DNA of 64,000 nt, taken from positions 1,860,001-1,924,000 of the forward strand of contig NC_020829.1 of the NCBI RefSeq assembly GCF_000349845.1. Direction: 5' to 3'. Positions 7,648 to 16,881 of the stretch are shown in pieces. Numbering within the stretch: the stretch's first letter is position 1; each line of letters starts with the position of its first letter. Source of the DNA: Pseudomonas sp. ATCC 13867 (GTDB taxonomy: Bacteria; Pseudomonadota; Gammaproteobacteria; Pseudomonadales; Pseudomonadaceae). A program made the translations under genes and the position numbers. The notes beneath the pieces are model-generated. The model was not told the DNA's origin. It did not search any database and was given only the letters and a program-made list of their open reading frames with translations.

Positions 7648-9012
7648 TCAGCCGGCAAGTTCCTCCAGGGTTCGGCCACGGGTTTCGATGCCGAAGGCCC
7701 AGACCACGCCGGCAGCCAGCAGGAAACACAGTGCGCCGAGGGTGAACACGCCACCCTGGCCGGCCACTGGCAGGATCAGGCCGCTGAGGGTGGGGCCGAG
7801 CAGCGAGCCGACGCGACCGACCGCCGAGGCGAAGCCCGAGCCGGTGGCGCGCGCCGAGGTGGGATAGAGCTCCGGCGTGTAGGTGTAGAGCACCGCCCAC
7901 ATGCCGAACAGGAAGAACTGCATGGCCAGGCCGAAGCCGATCAGCAGGCCCAGGCTGCCGCCGAATACCGCCGTCTGTCCGTAGGCGTAAGCCATGACGC
8001 CGCCGCCCAGGAGCATCAGCACGCAACTGGGTTTGCGGCCCCAGCGCTCGACCAGCCAGGCCGCACAGAGGAAGCCGGGAATGCCGGCCAGGGAAATCAG
8101 CACGGTGTAGTACACCGACTGGGTGACGGCGAACCCGGACTGCTGCATCAGCGCGCTGAGCCAGGAGGTCAGTCCGTAGAAGCCGAGCAGGGCAAGGAAC
8201 CACAGGCTCCAGACCGTCAGGGTGCGGTGCCGGTAGGTGGGCGACCAGAGTTCGGCGAAGGCACGGAAGAAGCCCGGCGCGCTCGGTTCCGGGCGGGCCA
8301 GCGGGCGTGGTTCGGGCAGGTTGGTCAGCTTCAGCGAGGCCATCACCCGTGCCTCGATGCGCTCCAGTGAGCGCTCGGCCTTGTCCTGCAGCCCGGCCTG
8401 TTCCAGCCAGCGCGGCGACTCGGGGATCATGAAGCGGATCGCCAGGACGAACAGCGCCGGGAAGGCCAGCAGCAGGAACAGGCTGCGCCAGCCGGCCAGC
8501 GGCAGGACGAAGTAGGACAGGCAGCCGGCGGCAAGGAAGCCCAGCGGCCAGAAACCGTCCATCAGGGCGATGTACTTGCCGCGTTTCTGCGCCGGGATCA
8601 TTTCCGAGAGCAACGACTGGGCGATGGGGAACTCCATGCCCATGCCGATCCCCAGCAGCACACGGTAGAGGGTCAACTGCTGCACGTCGGCGGCGGTGGA
8701 GCAGAGGTAGCTGGCGATGCCCCAGAGCACGATGCTCCACTGGAACACCGGCTTGCGCCCGAAACGGTCGGCGAGCAGTCCGGACAGCGCCGCGCCGATC
8801 ACCATGCCGACGAAACTGGAGCTGGCCAGCAACCCGGCCTGGGCGCTGGAGAGGCCGAACTCGGCTTTGATCGAGCCGAGCAGGAAGGTCATCATCGCCA
8901 GGTCCACGGAGTCGAAGAAGAACGCCAGGGCGATGATCACGAAGATCAGCCGGTGATAGGGGCTCAGCGGTAGGCGCTCCAGGCGCTCGGCGGCGGTCGG
9001 GCGGTGCATCAT
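7648..9012 (-). CDS. MFS transporter (metabolite:H+ symporter type)
   Basis: The 454-residue protein has twelve predicted membrane segments. The MFS signature GLLADRFGRKPVF lies between TM2 and TM3 and a second copy (AWLVERWGRKPS) lies between TM8 and TM9. The N-terminal half resembles the aromatic-acid and nicotinate (NiaP-like) symporters, with FDSVDLAMMTFLL in TM1. The start is one of two adjacent ATGs (9012 and 9009) behind AAGGA; an upstream extension to 9138 lacks an SD. It is divergent from the helicase gene. The substrate is not predictable. Confidence 0.87.
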   Translation of the reverse strand: MMHRPTAAERLERLPLSPYHRLIFVIIALAFFFDSVDLAMMTFLLGSIKAEFGLSSAQAGLLASSSFVGMVIGAALSGLLADRFGRKPVFQWSIVLWGIASYLCSTAADVQQLTLYRVLLGIGMGMEFPIAQSLLSEMIPAQKRGKYIALMDGFWPLGFLAAGCLSYFVLPLAGWRSLFLLLAFPALFVLAIRFMIPESPRWLEQAGLQDKAERSLERIEARVMASLKLTNLPEPRPLARPEPSAPGFFRAFAELWSPTYRHRTLTVWSLWFLALLGFYGLTSWLSALMQQSGFAVTQSVYYTVLISLAGIPGFLCAAWLVERWGRKPSCVLMLLGGGVMAYAYGQTAVFGGSLGLLIGFGLAMQFFLFGMWAVLYTYTPELYPTSARATGSGFASAVGRVGSLLGPTLSGLILPVAGQGGVFTLGALCFLLAAGVVWAFGIETRGRTLEELAG

Positions 9013-9187
9013 CGCGGCATTCCTTGTTCGGCGTTCCTGGACAGGGTTGCGGCCAGTCTGGGAGCGGCTTCCACCGGTGGCTGTCCCGCACGCGACGTGG
9101 GCCATGCCGATTGCGACCGGCGAATAAAACCCGCGCATCGGTTACGCTATGCAGCTATTTGGTCTTTTCGTGATATCGAGGTCTGCC

Positions 9188-10510
9188 TTGTTCTCCCAAT
9201 TCGCCCTGCACGAACGCCTGCTCAAGGCGCTCGATTCGTTGTCCTTCTCCGAGCCGACCCCGGTCCAGGCCGCGGCCATCCCGAAGGCCCTGGAGGGACG
9301 CGACCTGCGGGTGACGGCGCAGACCGGCAGCGGCAAGACCGCCGCCTTCGTGCTGCCGTTGCTGCATCGCCTGCTCACCGAGGACAAGCCCAGGAGCGGC
9401 GCCCGCGCGCTGATCCTGCTGCCGACCCGCGAACTGGCCCAGCAGACCCTCAAGGAAGTCGAGCGCTTCGCCCAGTTCACCTTCATCAAGGCCTGCCTGA
9501 TCACCGGCGGCGAAGACTTCAAGGTGCAGGGCGCGCGCCTGCGCAAGAACCCGGAAATCATCATCGGCACCCCGGGCCGCCTGAACGAGCAGTTCAACGC
9601 TGGCAACCTGCCGCTGGGTGACGTGGAAGTGCTGGTGCTCGACGAAGCCGACCGCATGCTCGACATGGGCTTCTCCGAGGACGTGCTCAAGCTCGCCGCG
9701 CAGTGCCCGGCCGAGCGCCAGACCCTGCTGTTCTCCGCCACCAGCGGCAGCGGCCTGCATGCGATGGTCGAGCAGGTCCTGCGCGAGCCGGAGACCCTGC
9801 AGCTCAACCGTGTCAGCGAGTTGAACGAGGATGTCAGCCAGCAGGTGATCCTGACCGACCACGTCGGCCACAAGGAAGAGTTGCTGCAGTGGCTGCTGAC
9901 CAACGAGACCTATGAGAAGGCCATCGTCTTCACCAACACCCGCGTTGCCGCCGACCGCCTCACCGGCCGCCTGATCGCTGCCGGCCACAAGGTCTTCGTC
10001 CTGCACGGCGAGAAGGACCAGAAGGACCGCAAGCTGGCCATCGAGCGCCTGAAGCAGGGCGCGGTGAAGGTGCTGGTCGCCACCGACGTGGCCGCCCGTG
10101 GCCTGGACGTCGACGGCCTGGATTTGGTGATCAACTTCGACATCCCGCGTCGTGGCGACGAATACGTGCACCGCATCGGCCGCACCGGCCGCGCGGGTGC
10201 CTCGGGGACTGCGATCTCGCTGGTCGGTCATGGCGACTGGAACCTGATGTCGAGCATCGAGCGCTACCTCAAGCTGCGTTTCGAGCTGCGTGTCATCAAG
10301 GAGCTGAAGGGCACCTACAAGGGGCCGAAGAAGGTCAAGGCGTCGGGCAAGGCCGCCGGCACCAAGAAGAAAAAGGACGATGCGAAGAAGACCGGCGGCA
10401 AGGCGCCGGCGAAGAAGAAGCCGGCCGCCAAGCCCAAGGCTGGCCCGTCCAGGGTGGTGAGCCAGGATGGCATGGCGCCCCTGAAGCGCAAGAAGCCGGC
10501 GGCGGAGTAA
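9188..10510 (+). CDS. DEAD-box ATP-dependent RNA helicase
   Basis: All core motifs are present: Q motif (PTPVQAAAIP), motif I AQTGSGKT, Ia PTRELAQQ, Ib GTPGRL, II DEAD (LVLDEADRMLDMGF), III SAT, and the C-terminal VLVATDVAARGLD and HRIGRTGRAG motifs. The last ~60 residues are a Lys/Ala/Pro-rich basic tail typical of Pseudomonas helicases that bind RNA nonspecifically. It probably remodels rRNA or mRNA structure. I place the start at the TTG at 9188 (family start FSQFALHERLL, with GAGG seven bases upstream). The ATG at 9149 would add 13 atypical residues. Confidence 0.9.
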   Translation: MFSQFALHERLLKALDSLSFSEPTPVQAAAIPKALEGRDLRVTAQTGSGKTAAFVLPLLHRLLTEDKPRSGARALILLPTRELAQQTLKEVERFAQFTFIKACLITGGEDFKVQGARLRKNPEIIIGTPGRLNEQFNAGNLPLGDVEVLVLDEADRMLDMGFSEDVLKLAAQCPAERQTLLFSATSGSGLHAMVEQVLREPETLQLNRVSELNEDVSQQVILTDHVGHKEELLQWLLTNETYEKAIVFTNTRVAADRLTGRLIAAGHKVFVLHGEKDQKDRKLAIERLKQGAVKVLVATDVAARGLDVDGLDLVINFDIPRRGDEYVHRIGRTGRAGASGTAISLVGHGDWNLMSSIERYLKLRFELRVIKELKGTYKGPKKVKASGKAAGTKKKKDDAKKTGGKAPAKKKPAAKPKAGPSRVVSQDGMAPLKRKKPAAE

Positions 10511-10722
10511 GGCGTTCTTCTCGGGATTGGGGGCTCTTCATCCCCAGTCCTCGGCTTTGGCATCCCGCATCCATGCAGTCGCCTCCCCGAGGGAGAGTGC
10601 TGTTCAGGTCCCAGGTTTGCCAGTCGCTCCCTGCGATGCGTCCGGCAGACCTCCTTCCTGCCCACTGTCCTGGAGGGCTCCCTCTCTCGTCGGGAGAGGG
10701 AGGGATTCTTAAGGCCCGCGTA

Positions 10723-12387
10723 TTACCCCAGCGTCTCCGGCGGCGCCTCGTAGCTCCCTGACTCGTAGCTCACTCCGTGGTGAATCACCGGAGGCGCATC
10801 GCCCGCATGCAGGCTGGTGACGTTATCGATGATGGTCTTGTCCTCGATGGTCATGCGATCGAGCATCCGCAGGTGGCTGATCCAGTTGTCCACCAGGAGC
10901 AGCTCCTGCCAGATCTCCGGGTTGCTCACGTCACGGTACAACGCCCAGCGTTCCGCGCCGTTGCGCAGGCGCAGGCGGCGCAACGGCTTGGCGGCGCGGA
11001 CGAAGTCACGGGTGCGCTCGGCCGGGATGCGGTACTCGATGGACACCAGCACCGAACCCCGTTCGGGGTTGAATACGAAGGTTGGCTGGCCCGGCATACC
11101 GCCCGGTGCGCGGGCGATGTTGGCGGCGTCCAGTTCCGGCAGGCGCGAGTTGTAGAGCAGCGCCACCGAGACCAGCAGCAGGCAGCCGGCGGCGACCAGC
11201 GACCCCTGTACGCCCAGGGTTTCGGCGAAATGGCCCCAGAGGAACGAGCCCGCCGCGAGGCCGCCGTACAGAGCGGTCTGGTACAGCGCCAGGGCGCGGG
11301 CCTTGACCCAGTCGGGCACGAGGATCTGCACCGCGGAGTTGTAGGTGGCCACGGCTGCGATCCAGCAACTGCCGCCGAGAATCAGCGCCGGGAAGATCAC
11401 CCAGAGATTGTCGACCCATCCCAGAGTCAGCATCACCAGCCCCAGCACGGCGGCGGAAAAGCTGATCAGCCGGCTGCTGCCGAGCAACTGGCGGGCCTTG
11501 CTGACCATCGTGCTGGCGACGATGGCCCCCAGGCCCAGCGCGCCGAGCATGTAGCCGTACACCGAGGCGTTGCCGTCCGGGTTACGGTGCGCCAGTAGCG
11601 GCAGCAGCGCCCAGATGGCGCTGGCGGACAGGCCGAAGGCGAAGGAACGCATCATCACCAGGCGCGTAACGCTGGAATACTGGGTGAAGCGCAGCGCGGC
11701 GATCACGCCTTCGAAGATGTGCTCCGGCGGCAGGGTGCGCTGGGGCACGTCGCGGCGCCAGTGCCAGATCGCCCAGATCAGCGCCGCGTAGCACAGGCAG
11801 TTGAACAGGAACACCCAGGACGGCCCGGTGGCCGACAGCAGCAACCCGCCGATGGCCGGGCCGACGGCGCGGGCGACGTTGTAGTTGACGCTGTTGAGCA
11901 GTACCGCGTCGCCCACCATGCGCGGCGGCACCTGTTCGTTCACCGCCGCCTGCCAGGCCGGGATAGTGATGGAGCTGCCCAGCGACAACCAGAGGATCGA
12001 CACGATCAGCATCAGCGGGTCGAGGTAGCCGAGGAAGGCCAGCACCGTCACCAGGGCGGCGCCGGAGAGTTCGACAGAAAGCCCCACCAGCATGATCTTG
12101 CGGCGGTCGTGGTTGTCGGCGAGCACGCCGGACATGATCGACAGCAGCACCAGCGGCAGCGCCGAGGCGACCTGGATCATCGCCACCATCAACGGGCTGG
12201 CATGAGCCTCGGTAACCACCCAGGCGGCCGCTACCGACTGCGCCCAGGTGCCCAGGTTGGCGAACAGGTTGCAGATCCAGATGATGCGGAACGCGGCGAT
12301 GCTGAAGGGGGCGAGGACGCCACTGCGGGGTTCGGCTGGATCGGGCTTGAGGGGGAGGTCGTGCTTGGGTGAAACGGACTGCAGCAT
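10723..12387 (-). CDS. MFS exporter, EntS-like (MFS_3) with C-terminal ferredoxin-like extension
   Basis: The 554-residue protein has an MFS core of about 400 residues (DNHDRRKIMLVGLSVE in the loop after TM2). A soluble C-terminal part of ~130 residues from about residue 420 contains VSIEYRIPAERTRDFVRAA and ALYRDVSNPEIWQELLLV and looks like a dimeric alpha/beta barrel. This layout fits the Pfam family of enterobactin-exporter-like pumps. It likely exports a siderophore-like or hydrophobic compound; no siderophore genes are nearby. The ATG at 12387 has an AGGG-type SD. Upstream in-frame sequence is not homologous. Confidence 0.85.
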   Translation of the reverse strand: MLQSVSPKHDLPLKPDPAEPRSGVLAPFSIAAFRIIWICNLFANLGTWAQSVAAAWVVTEAHASPLMVAMIQVASALPLVLLSIMSGVLADNHDRRKIMLVGLSVELSGAALVTVLAFLGYLDPLMLIVSILWLSLGSSITIPAWQAAVNEQVPPRMVGDAVLLNSVNYNVARAVGPAIGGLLLSATGPSWVFLFNCLCYAALIWAIWHWRRDVPQRTLPPEHIFEGVIAALRFTQYSSVTRLVMMRSFAFGLSASAIWALLPLLAHRNPDGNASVYGYMLGALGLGAIVASTMVSKARQLLGSSRLISFSAAVLGLVMLTLGWVDNLWVIFPALILGGSCWIAAVATYNSAVQILVPDWVKARALALYQTALYGGLAAGSFLWGHFAETLGVQGSLVAAGCLLLVSVALLYNSRLPELDAANIARAPGGMPGQPTFVFNPERGSVLVSIEYRIPAERTRDFVRAAKPLRRLRLRNGAERWALYRDVSNPEIWQELLLVDNWISHLRMLDRMTIEDKTIIDNVTSLHAGDAPPVIHHGVSYESGSYEAPPETLG

Positions 12388-12609
12388 GGGAGCGCCCTTA
12401 TACCGATAGGCCGGCGGCGGAACCGTGCCGGCGACTTTCCATGCCGGGCAAGTGTAGTGGCTGGTACGGTTCGTGCCATTGATGATGGTCAGCCGTGGCG
12501 TTATCCGTGACTCGCACTGGCCAGCTTCGACAGTGCCGTAGCGGCTTCGGGTTGTTAGGCTGCGTGTGAAATTTCCTTTTGTATTGCCGAATAAAAGAGC
12601 GAAGAGCCG

Positions 12610-13905
12610 ATGAAGCGACTTTCCACCTGCCTGCTGGCCGGCCTGCTGGCCCTGCCGCAAAGCCTCTGGGCCTGGTCCAATCACACCCTGGGCAGCTATA
12701 TCGCCCTGCAGCAGTTGCCGGCGCTCGCCCAGGCGCCGGAGGTCGAGGTTGAGCCGCTGGAAAGCTTCCTCAGCCAGCAGCGCGCCGGCCTGGTGAAGCT
12801 GCTCGACGAGCAGGAAACCTACGCCCGCGAACACTTTCGCGAGTACCCGCCGCGCCCGGATGACCTGCGTCTGACCGAGGATGGCCGCGAGGACCTGGGC
12901 AAGGCCTTCCTCATGGCGCTGCGCCTGAACCCGGAGATCAAGCTGGCCACCGCCGTGCAGCCGCCGCCAGGCGGTGAGCTGCCAGGCCATGCCGCGCTCA
13001 GGCCGGCCGATGTGCTGGTGTTCCGTAATCTGTCGGGCTGGAATCAATGGCGTTTCGTGCAACTGCAGGCGGGCGAGAAGATTCCGGCGCTGGACGTGCT
13101 GGCCAGCGCCGCCGACGAGCCGGACTTCGGTCACGACATCAACCTGTTCAGCGACAACCCGGGTGAGGCTGGCCAGCGCTACGGCTTCGGCACCCAGCCG
13201 TTCGGCGACCCGCGCTACGAGTTCAGCTCCCAGGCGCCATTCCACATGGGCTTCTACCACGAGGACGCGATCATCTTCGCCGGCGCGCCGTATCTGCAGC
13301 GCAACTGGCCGGAGTGGCGCGCCTACCAGTTCTACGGCCTGGCGCGCTTCGCGTTCGACAAGGGGCACCCGTACTGGGGCTATCGCTTCCTCGGTTGGGC
13401 GATGCACTACATCCAGGACATGACCCAGCCCTACCACTCGACGCCGCTGCCGGGCGAGACCACCGCCAGCATGTTGTGGACGGCGGGCAAGTCGATGGCC
13501 GGCTTCGATGCCGACAAGCAGGCGGCGATCCAGCGCGTGGCGGACCGGCATACGGGCGTGGAGCGTTATCAGGTGGACTGGCTGCGCGAGACGCTGCGCC
13601 AGGGCGGGCAGTCGTCGTTGCTGGCGGCCTATGCCGATGTCGGCACGGACGGTACTTATCCACCGTATTCGACGGACTATCTGCGCGAGGTGGTGGCGAG
13701 CGAGTCCCATGCCCATGCGGCGGCGTTCGATGCGGCCATCGGGCACTGGCTGGAAAACGAGAAGGCGCCGGCGGGGGACTTCAGCGCGGGGAACTCACCG
13801 GCGTCATTCCGCCACGATGAGGCGTTGGATGAGCAGATTCTGCAATTGATCCGGCACTTCGGCGCGCACAGTCGCAATATCGCGAAGGCGGCCCTGCAGC
13901 CGTAG
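12610..13905 (+). CDS. Secreted zinc-dependent phospholipase C / S1-P1 nuclease-like protein
   Basis: A Sec signal peptide (MKRLSTCLLAGLLALPQSLWA) would leave Trp22 as the mature N-terminus. In zinc phospholipases C the N-terminal Trp amine is itself a metal ligand. Around residue 275 the segment HYIQDMTQPYHS has the spacing His-x3-Asp-x5-His seen in the tri-zinc site of the Bacillus enzyme, and WSNHT supplies an early His. The protein (431 aa) is longer than the ~245-aa Bacillus enzyme. It is probably periplasmic or exported and acts on phospholipid or another phosphodiester. The assignment rests on motifs only. Confidence 0.7.
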   Translation: MKRLSTCLLAGLLALPQSLWAWSNHTLGSYIALQQLPALAQAPEVEVEPLESFLSQQRAGLVKLLDEQETYAREHFREYPPRPDDLRLTEDGREDLGKAFLMALRLNPEIKLATAVQPPPGGELPGHAALRPADVLVFRNLSGWNQWRFVQLQAGEKIPALDVLASAADEPDFGHDINLFSDNPGEAGQRYGFGTQPFGDPRYEFSSQAPFHMGFYHEDAIIFAGAPYLQRNWPEWRAYQFYGLARFAFDKGHPYWGYRFLGWAMHYIQDMTQPYHSTPLPGETTASMLWTAGKSMAGFDADKQAAIQRVADRHTGVERYQVDWLRETLRQGGQSSLLAAYADVGTDGTYPPYSTDYLREVVASESHAHAAAFDAAIGHWLENEKAPAGDFSAGNSPASFRHDEALDEQILQLIRHFGAHSRNIAKAALQP

Positions 13906-13923
13906 GCAGGTAGAGACGGAGCA

Positions 13924-14011
13924 CTCCCGGCGGGGCGGCGTGGTGCCCCGACGGGAATGCCTTGGAACCGCTCCTGAGCTGGCGCGTGGCTGATCAGGAG
14001 CCGGTTCCAAG
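13924..14011. terminator. Two consecutive hairpins between convergent genes
   Basis: A first stem-loop lies at about 13924-13957. A second, very strong one (CTTGGAACCG plus CTCCTGA pairing with TCAGGAG and CGGTTCCAAG) spans 13961-14011. They sit between the phospholipase-like gene and the convergent DUF2790 gene and probably stop transcription from both sides, although no T tract is obvious. Confidence 0.5.
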
Positions 14012-14015
14012 CCTG

Positions 14016-14279
14016 TCAGCCGCCGGAGCAGCCGTTGCCCCACACCTGGTATTCGACGGTGTGGCGCTGACCCTGGGAGTCTTCGTAGGTCATGCGCGCC
14101 GGTACGATGCCGCACTGGTTGGAGACGTCGGTGGTCGAGATTACATGGGCAACGTCCAGTTTCATGTCGTAGGTGTACTGCTCCACGGCCGCGCTTTGCG
14201 CCTGGTCGGCGGCGTTCGCCTGCTCGGCGAGGGCGAGCGAGGAGAAGCCCAGCATGGCCAGGATGACTACAGCTTTCAT
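14016..14279 (-). CDS. DUF2790 small periplasmic protein
   Basis: The 87-residue protein has a signal peptide (MKAVVILAMLGFSSLALA) and a short mature domain containing YTYDMKLDVAHVIS, CGIVPARMTYEDSQG and VEYQVWGNGCSGG. Two cysteines are placed to form a disulfide. This matches the DUF2790 family, which occurs as several small paralogues in Pseudomonas, some of them metal- or stress-induced; the function is unknown. The start at 14279 is chosen for the signal peptide; the longer frame to 14408 has no such feature. Confidence 0.85.
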   Translation of the reverse strand: MKAVVILAMLGFSSLALAEQANAADQAQSAAVEQYTYDMKLDVAHVISTTDVSNQCGIVPARMTYEDSQGQRHTVEYQVWGNGCSGG

Positions 14280-14563
14280 GAATTTACCTGCCTTGTTCCC
14301 GGTGTCCGGACATGACGGGTCCGTGACGCTGAGCCGAGGGCTCCGTCGGGAAGCGTTGGGGATGATGATGGGTCTTGGGTAGTGTTGCGGCGCGCGCTGT
14401 AACAGCACGGAAATAATAGGGTTTACCTGGTCTGAGTCATATATCCAGGCGCCAACAAGACTTCGTACTCAGCGGCAACAATCCAGGCGGTACGCGGGTT
14501 CCAGGGGTGGTGTTGCGGCGGGCTGTCGCAGGCTCGAGGGCGCGCGCGGGGTTGCCGGCTGGC

Positions 14564-14634
14564 GTAGGAGCGGATTCTGTCCGCGATAGGTCCGCGGCGC
14601 GCCGGAGATCATCGTGGACGGAGTCCGCTCCTAC
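14564..14634. repeat. Inverted pair of REP-like repeats, GTAGGAGCGGANTCNGTCCGCG type
   Basis: Copies at 14564-14587 (plus) and 14611-14634 (minus) face each other. Each is itself a small imperfect palindrome (AGCGGA / TCCGC). The same motif recurs at 47364, 47728 and 54467-54539. Confidence 0.8.
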
Positions 14635-14655
14635 GGAGCATGGCTGTGCTGTGCG

Positions 14656-14724
14656 GTTCGCGAGCAAGTTCGCTCCTACAGGGAAAACCTGACGCTCTTC
14701 GTAGGAGCGAGCTTGCTCGCGAAC
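14656..14724. repeat. Inverted pair of REP repeats, GTAGGAGCGAGCTTGCTCGCGAAC type
   Basis: The minus-oriented copy at 14656-14679 (one mismatch) and the plus copy at 14701-14724 form an inverted pair just downstream of the FUSC exporter stop codon. The element could stabilise the 3' end of that mRNA or terminate it. Further copies occur at 20440-20516, 26719-26795, 34800, 53167-53230 and 54324. Confidence 0.85.
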
Positions 14725-14733
14725 CCGCCGGCC

Positions 14734-16881
14734 TCAATCGCGCAACGGCGATTGCGGATCCAGCAGCGAGGTACGAATGAAGTGCAGGTAGCTGCACACC
14801 CGGCGCAGGGGCGAGGAGTCGAAGTGCGGCGGCCGACGATCATCCGTCGAGCGAGTCGCGTGGATGGCATGCTCCACCGCCGCCAGCGCCCGTTGGCGGT
14901 TGCCCTCGCTGGGTTGGATGAACAGGCGGATCAGTGCGCGGCCCAGGGCGCGGATCGCCCGCCGCCAGGGCATGCGCTCGGCGTACCAGGGCTCCTTGGG
15001 TAGCGCTTCCTGCTCGCGGCGCAGCTCGATGATCGACAGGCCGATCTCCTGCACCTGGAAGGTCCAGCGCAGCAGTCGGCGCTGCACGTCCGGGCGGCCT
15101 GTGGATAAGCCATAGGCCTGGTTGAGCAGGTCGCGGGTGCCGCTCTCGAAACCGGATGACAGCCCCTTCAGCGGATCGCTGATCACCCGTACCACGCGCA
15201 GGCGCAGTTCGGCTTCCAGGCGCTCCCACAACCACGGACGATTGGGCGGCAGGATAACGGTCGCCGCCACCACTGCCATGCCCATCGACAGGAGCATCGC
15301 CAGGTACTCGTTGATGAAGGTGTAGGCGTCGTAGCGCGCCAGGTTCGCCGGCAGCGAGGCGATGCAGAACCACACCAGCAGGCCGACCCCGTAGCCGCTC
15401 CACTTGGGCCGGGTGATCAGGAAGGCGCCGAGGGCGAACACCGGCGCGAGCACGAAGCACAGCAGCGGGAAACCGTCGATGTGCGGCAGCACGCGGAAGG
15501 TGAGGATGAAGCCGAGCGTGGCGCCGAGCAGGGTGCCGAGGGTCAGTTGCAACGACAGGCGCTTGGGGTTGGGCGAGGCGGAGGAGAGGGCGGCAATCAG
15601 CACCGAGGTGAGTGCGAAAGTGGCGCCGCTGAGCCAGGAGGTTTCGATCCAGAATACCCCGCCGACGATCACCAGCAGCGCGCAGCGGAAGCCCGCGACC
15701 GCGGCGGCGAGGGCGTTGGCCTTGGGCGTGAAGCGCTCCTTCCACTGCTCGCGCTCGTGTTTGTGCGCGGCGAGCGAAGTGTGGGTCTGGGCATAGTTGT
15801 GCATGTCGTCGGCGAAGCGGTAGAGCAGTTCGGCGGCGGTCTCGAAATCCAGTTGGTCGGCCTCCCGCGGGCAGGTGTGGCCGAGCGTGGCGCGGGCTTC
15901 GCGGATGCGCGGCATCAGGTGGTGCTTGCACAGTTCCAGCTGCACGCTCAGGCGCTCGGCGTCCGCTTCGCCGAGCGGCCGGCCGTGCCAGCTGGCGAGC
16001 AGCTTGCTGACGTCGATCAGGCACGGCATCAGCACTTCCAGCACGTTGCTGGCCTGGCGCTGGCGCAGGCGATCGAGCAGGCGCTGCAGGGCGTGGAAGC
16101 GCGTGGTCAGTTGCATGAACTCGCTGTTCAGGCGCGCCAGGCGGCCGCTGCGCAGGCGCATATGCGGGTCTTCGAAGGCGGTGACGTTGCGCAGGCTTTC
16201 CAGGCCCACCACTTCGGCGGCGATGTGCGCGCTGGCCTGTTCGAAACGCTCGCGCTCCAGGGTGCCGTTGAGACCCGCGCTGGCGAGGCCGGCGAAGTCG
16301 CCGAAACGGGTGTTCAGCGCATTGCGCAGGGCGGCGGTGCTGGTCTGTGGCAGAACGATGGCGCTGACCACGCCGGTGCAGAGAATCCCCAGGGTGATCT
16401 CGATCATCCGCCACAGCGCCTGCATGAAGGCGCCTTCGGGGTGCAGGGTGGCGGGGATGCCGATCATCACCGCCGTGTAGCCGGCGAGCAGGCAGGCATA
16501 GGCGCGAAAATCCCGGTAGCGCGCGGCGCCGGCGGTGCACAGGCCGACCCAGATCGCCACGCAGAGCAGGAACAGCACGCGCTCCTGGGCGAACAGGGCG
16601 ATGAAGGTGACCATTACCGTGAGCCCGGCGAGGGTACCGAGGATGCGGTAGAAACTCTTCGCCAGCACCTGGCCGCTCTGCGGCTGCAGCACGATGAAGG
16701 CGCTCACCAGCACGGTGTTGGGCTGCGGCAGCTCCAGGCGGTAGGCCAGCCACAAGGCGGTGAAGGCGGTGATCAGCGTCTTGAGGATGAACATCCAGGT
16801 GACGCCGTCGGTGTGCGCCCAGTCGGACAGGGCGAAGCGCAGCGCGGCGGCCTTGGGCAGGCGCACGGAGAGACTGCTCAT
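14734..16881 (-). CDS. FUSC-family inner-membrane exporter (aromatic acid / YccS-AaeB-like)
   Basis: The 715-residue protein has two hydrophobic blocks of about six membrane segments each (residues ~25-170 and ~375-515). Each is followed by a soluble region, the architecture of fusaric acid resistance-type pumps such as AaeB and YccS. Such proteins export aromatic acids or xenobiotics, usually with a membrane-fusion partner; none is adjacent here. The start at 16881 (MSSLSVRLPKAAALRF) avoids a non-homologous extension. The gene is divergent from a LysR-type regulator, and a perfect interrupted palindrome lies between them. Substrate-induced control by that regulator is likely. Confidence 0.87.
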   Translation of the reverse strand: MSSLSVRLPKAAALRFALSDWAHTDGVTWMFILKTLITAFTALWLAYRLELPQPNTVLVSAFIVLQPQSGQVLAKSFYRILGTLAGLTVMVTFIALFAQERVLFLLCVAIWVGLCTAGAARYRDFRAYACLLAGYTAVMIGIPATLHPEGAFMQALWRMIEITLGILCTGVVSAIVLPQTSTAALRNALNTRFGDFAGLASAGLNGTLERERFEQASAHIAAEVVGLESLRNVTAFEDPHMRLRSGRLARLNSEFMQLTTRFHALQRLLDRLRQRQASNVLEVLMPCLIDVSKLLASWHGRPLGEADAERLSVQLELCKHHLMPRIREARATLGHTCPREADQLDFETAAELLYRFADDMHNYAQTHTSLAAHKHEREQWKERFTPKANALAAAVAGFRCALLVIVGGVFWIETSWLSGATFALTSVLIAALSSASPNPKRLSLQLTLGTLLGATLGFILTFRVLPHIDGFPLLCFVLAPVFALGAFLITRPKWSGYGVGLLVWFCIASLPANLARYDAYTFINEYLAMLLSMGMAVVAATVILPPNRPWLWERLEAELRLRVVRVISDPLKGLSSGFESGTRDLLNQAYGLSTGRPDVQRRLLRWTFQVQEIGLSIIELRREQEALPKEPWYAERMPWRRAIRALGRALIRLFIQPSEGNRQRALAAVEHAIHATRSTDDRRPPHFDSSPLRRVCSYLHFIRTSLLDPQSPLRD

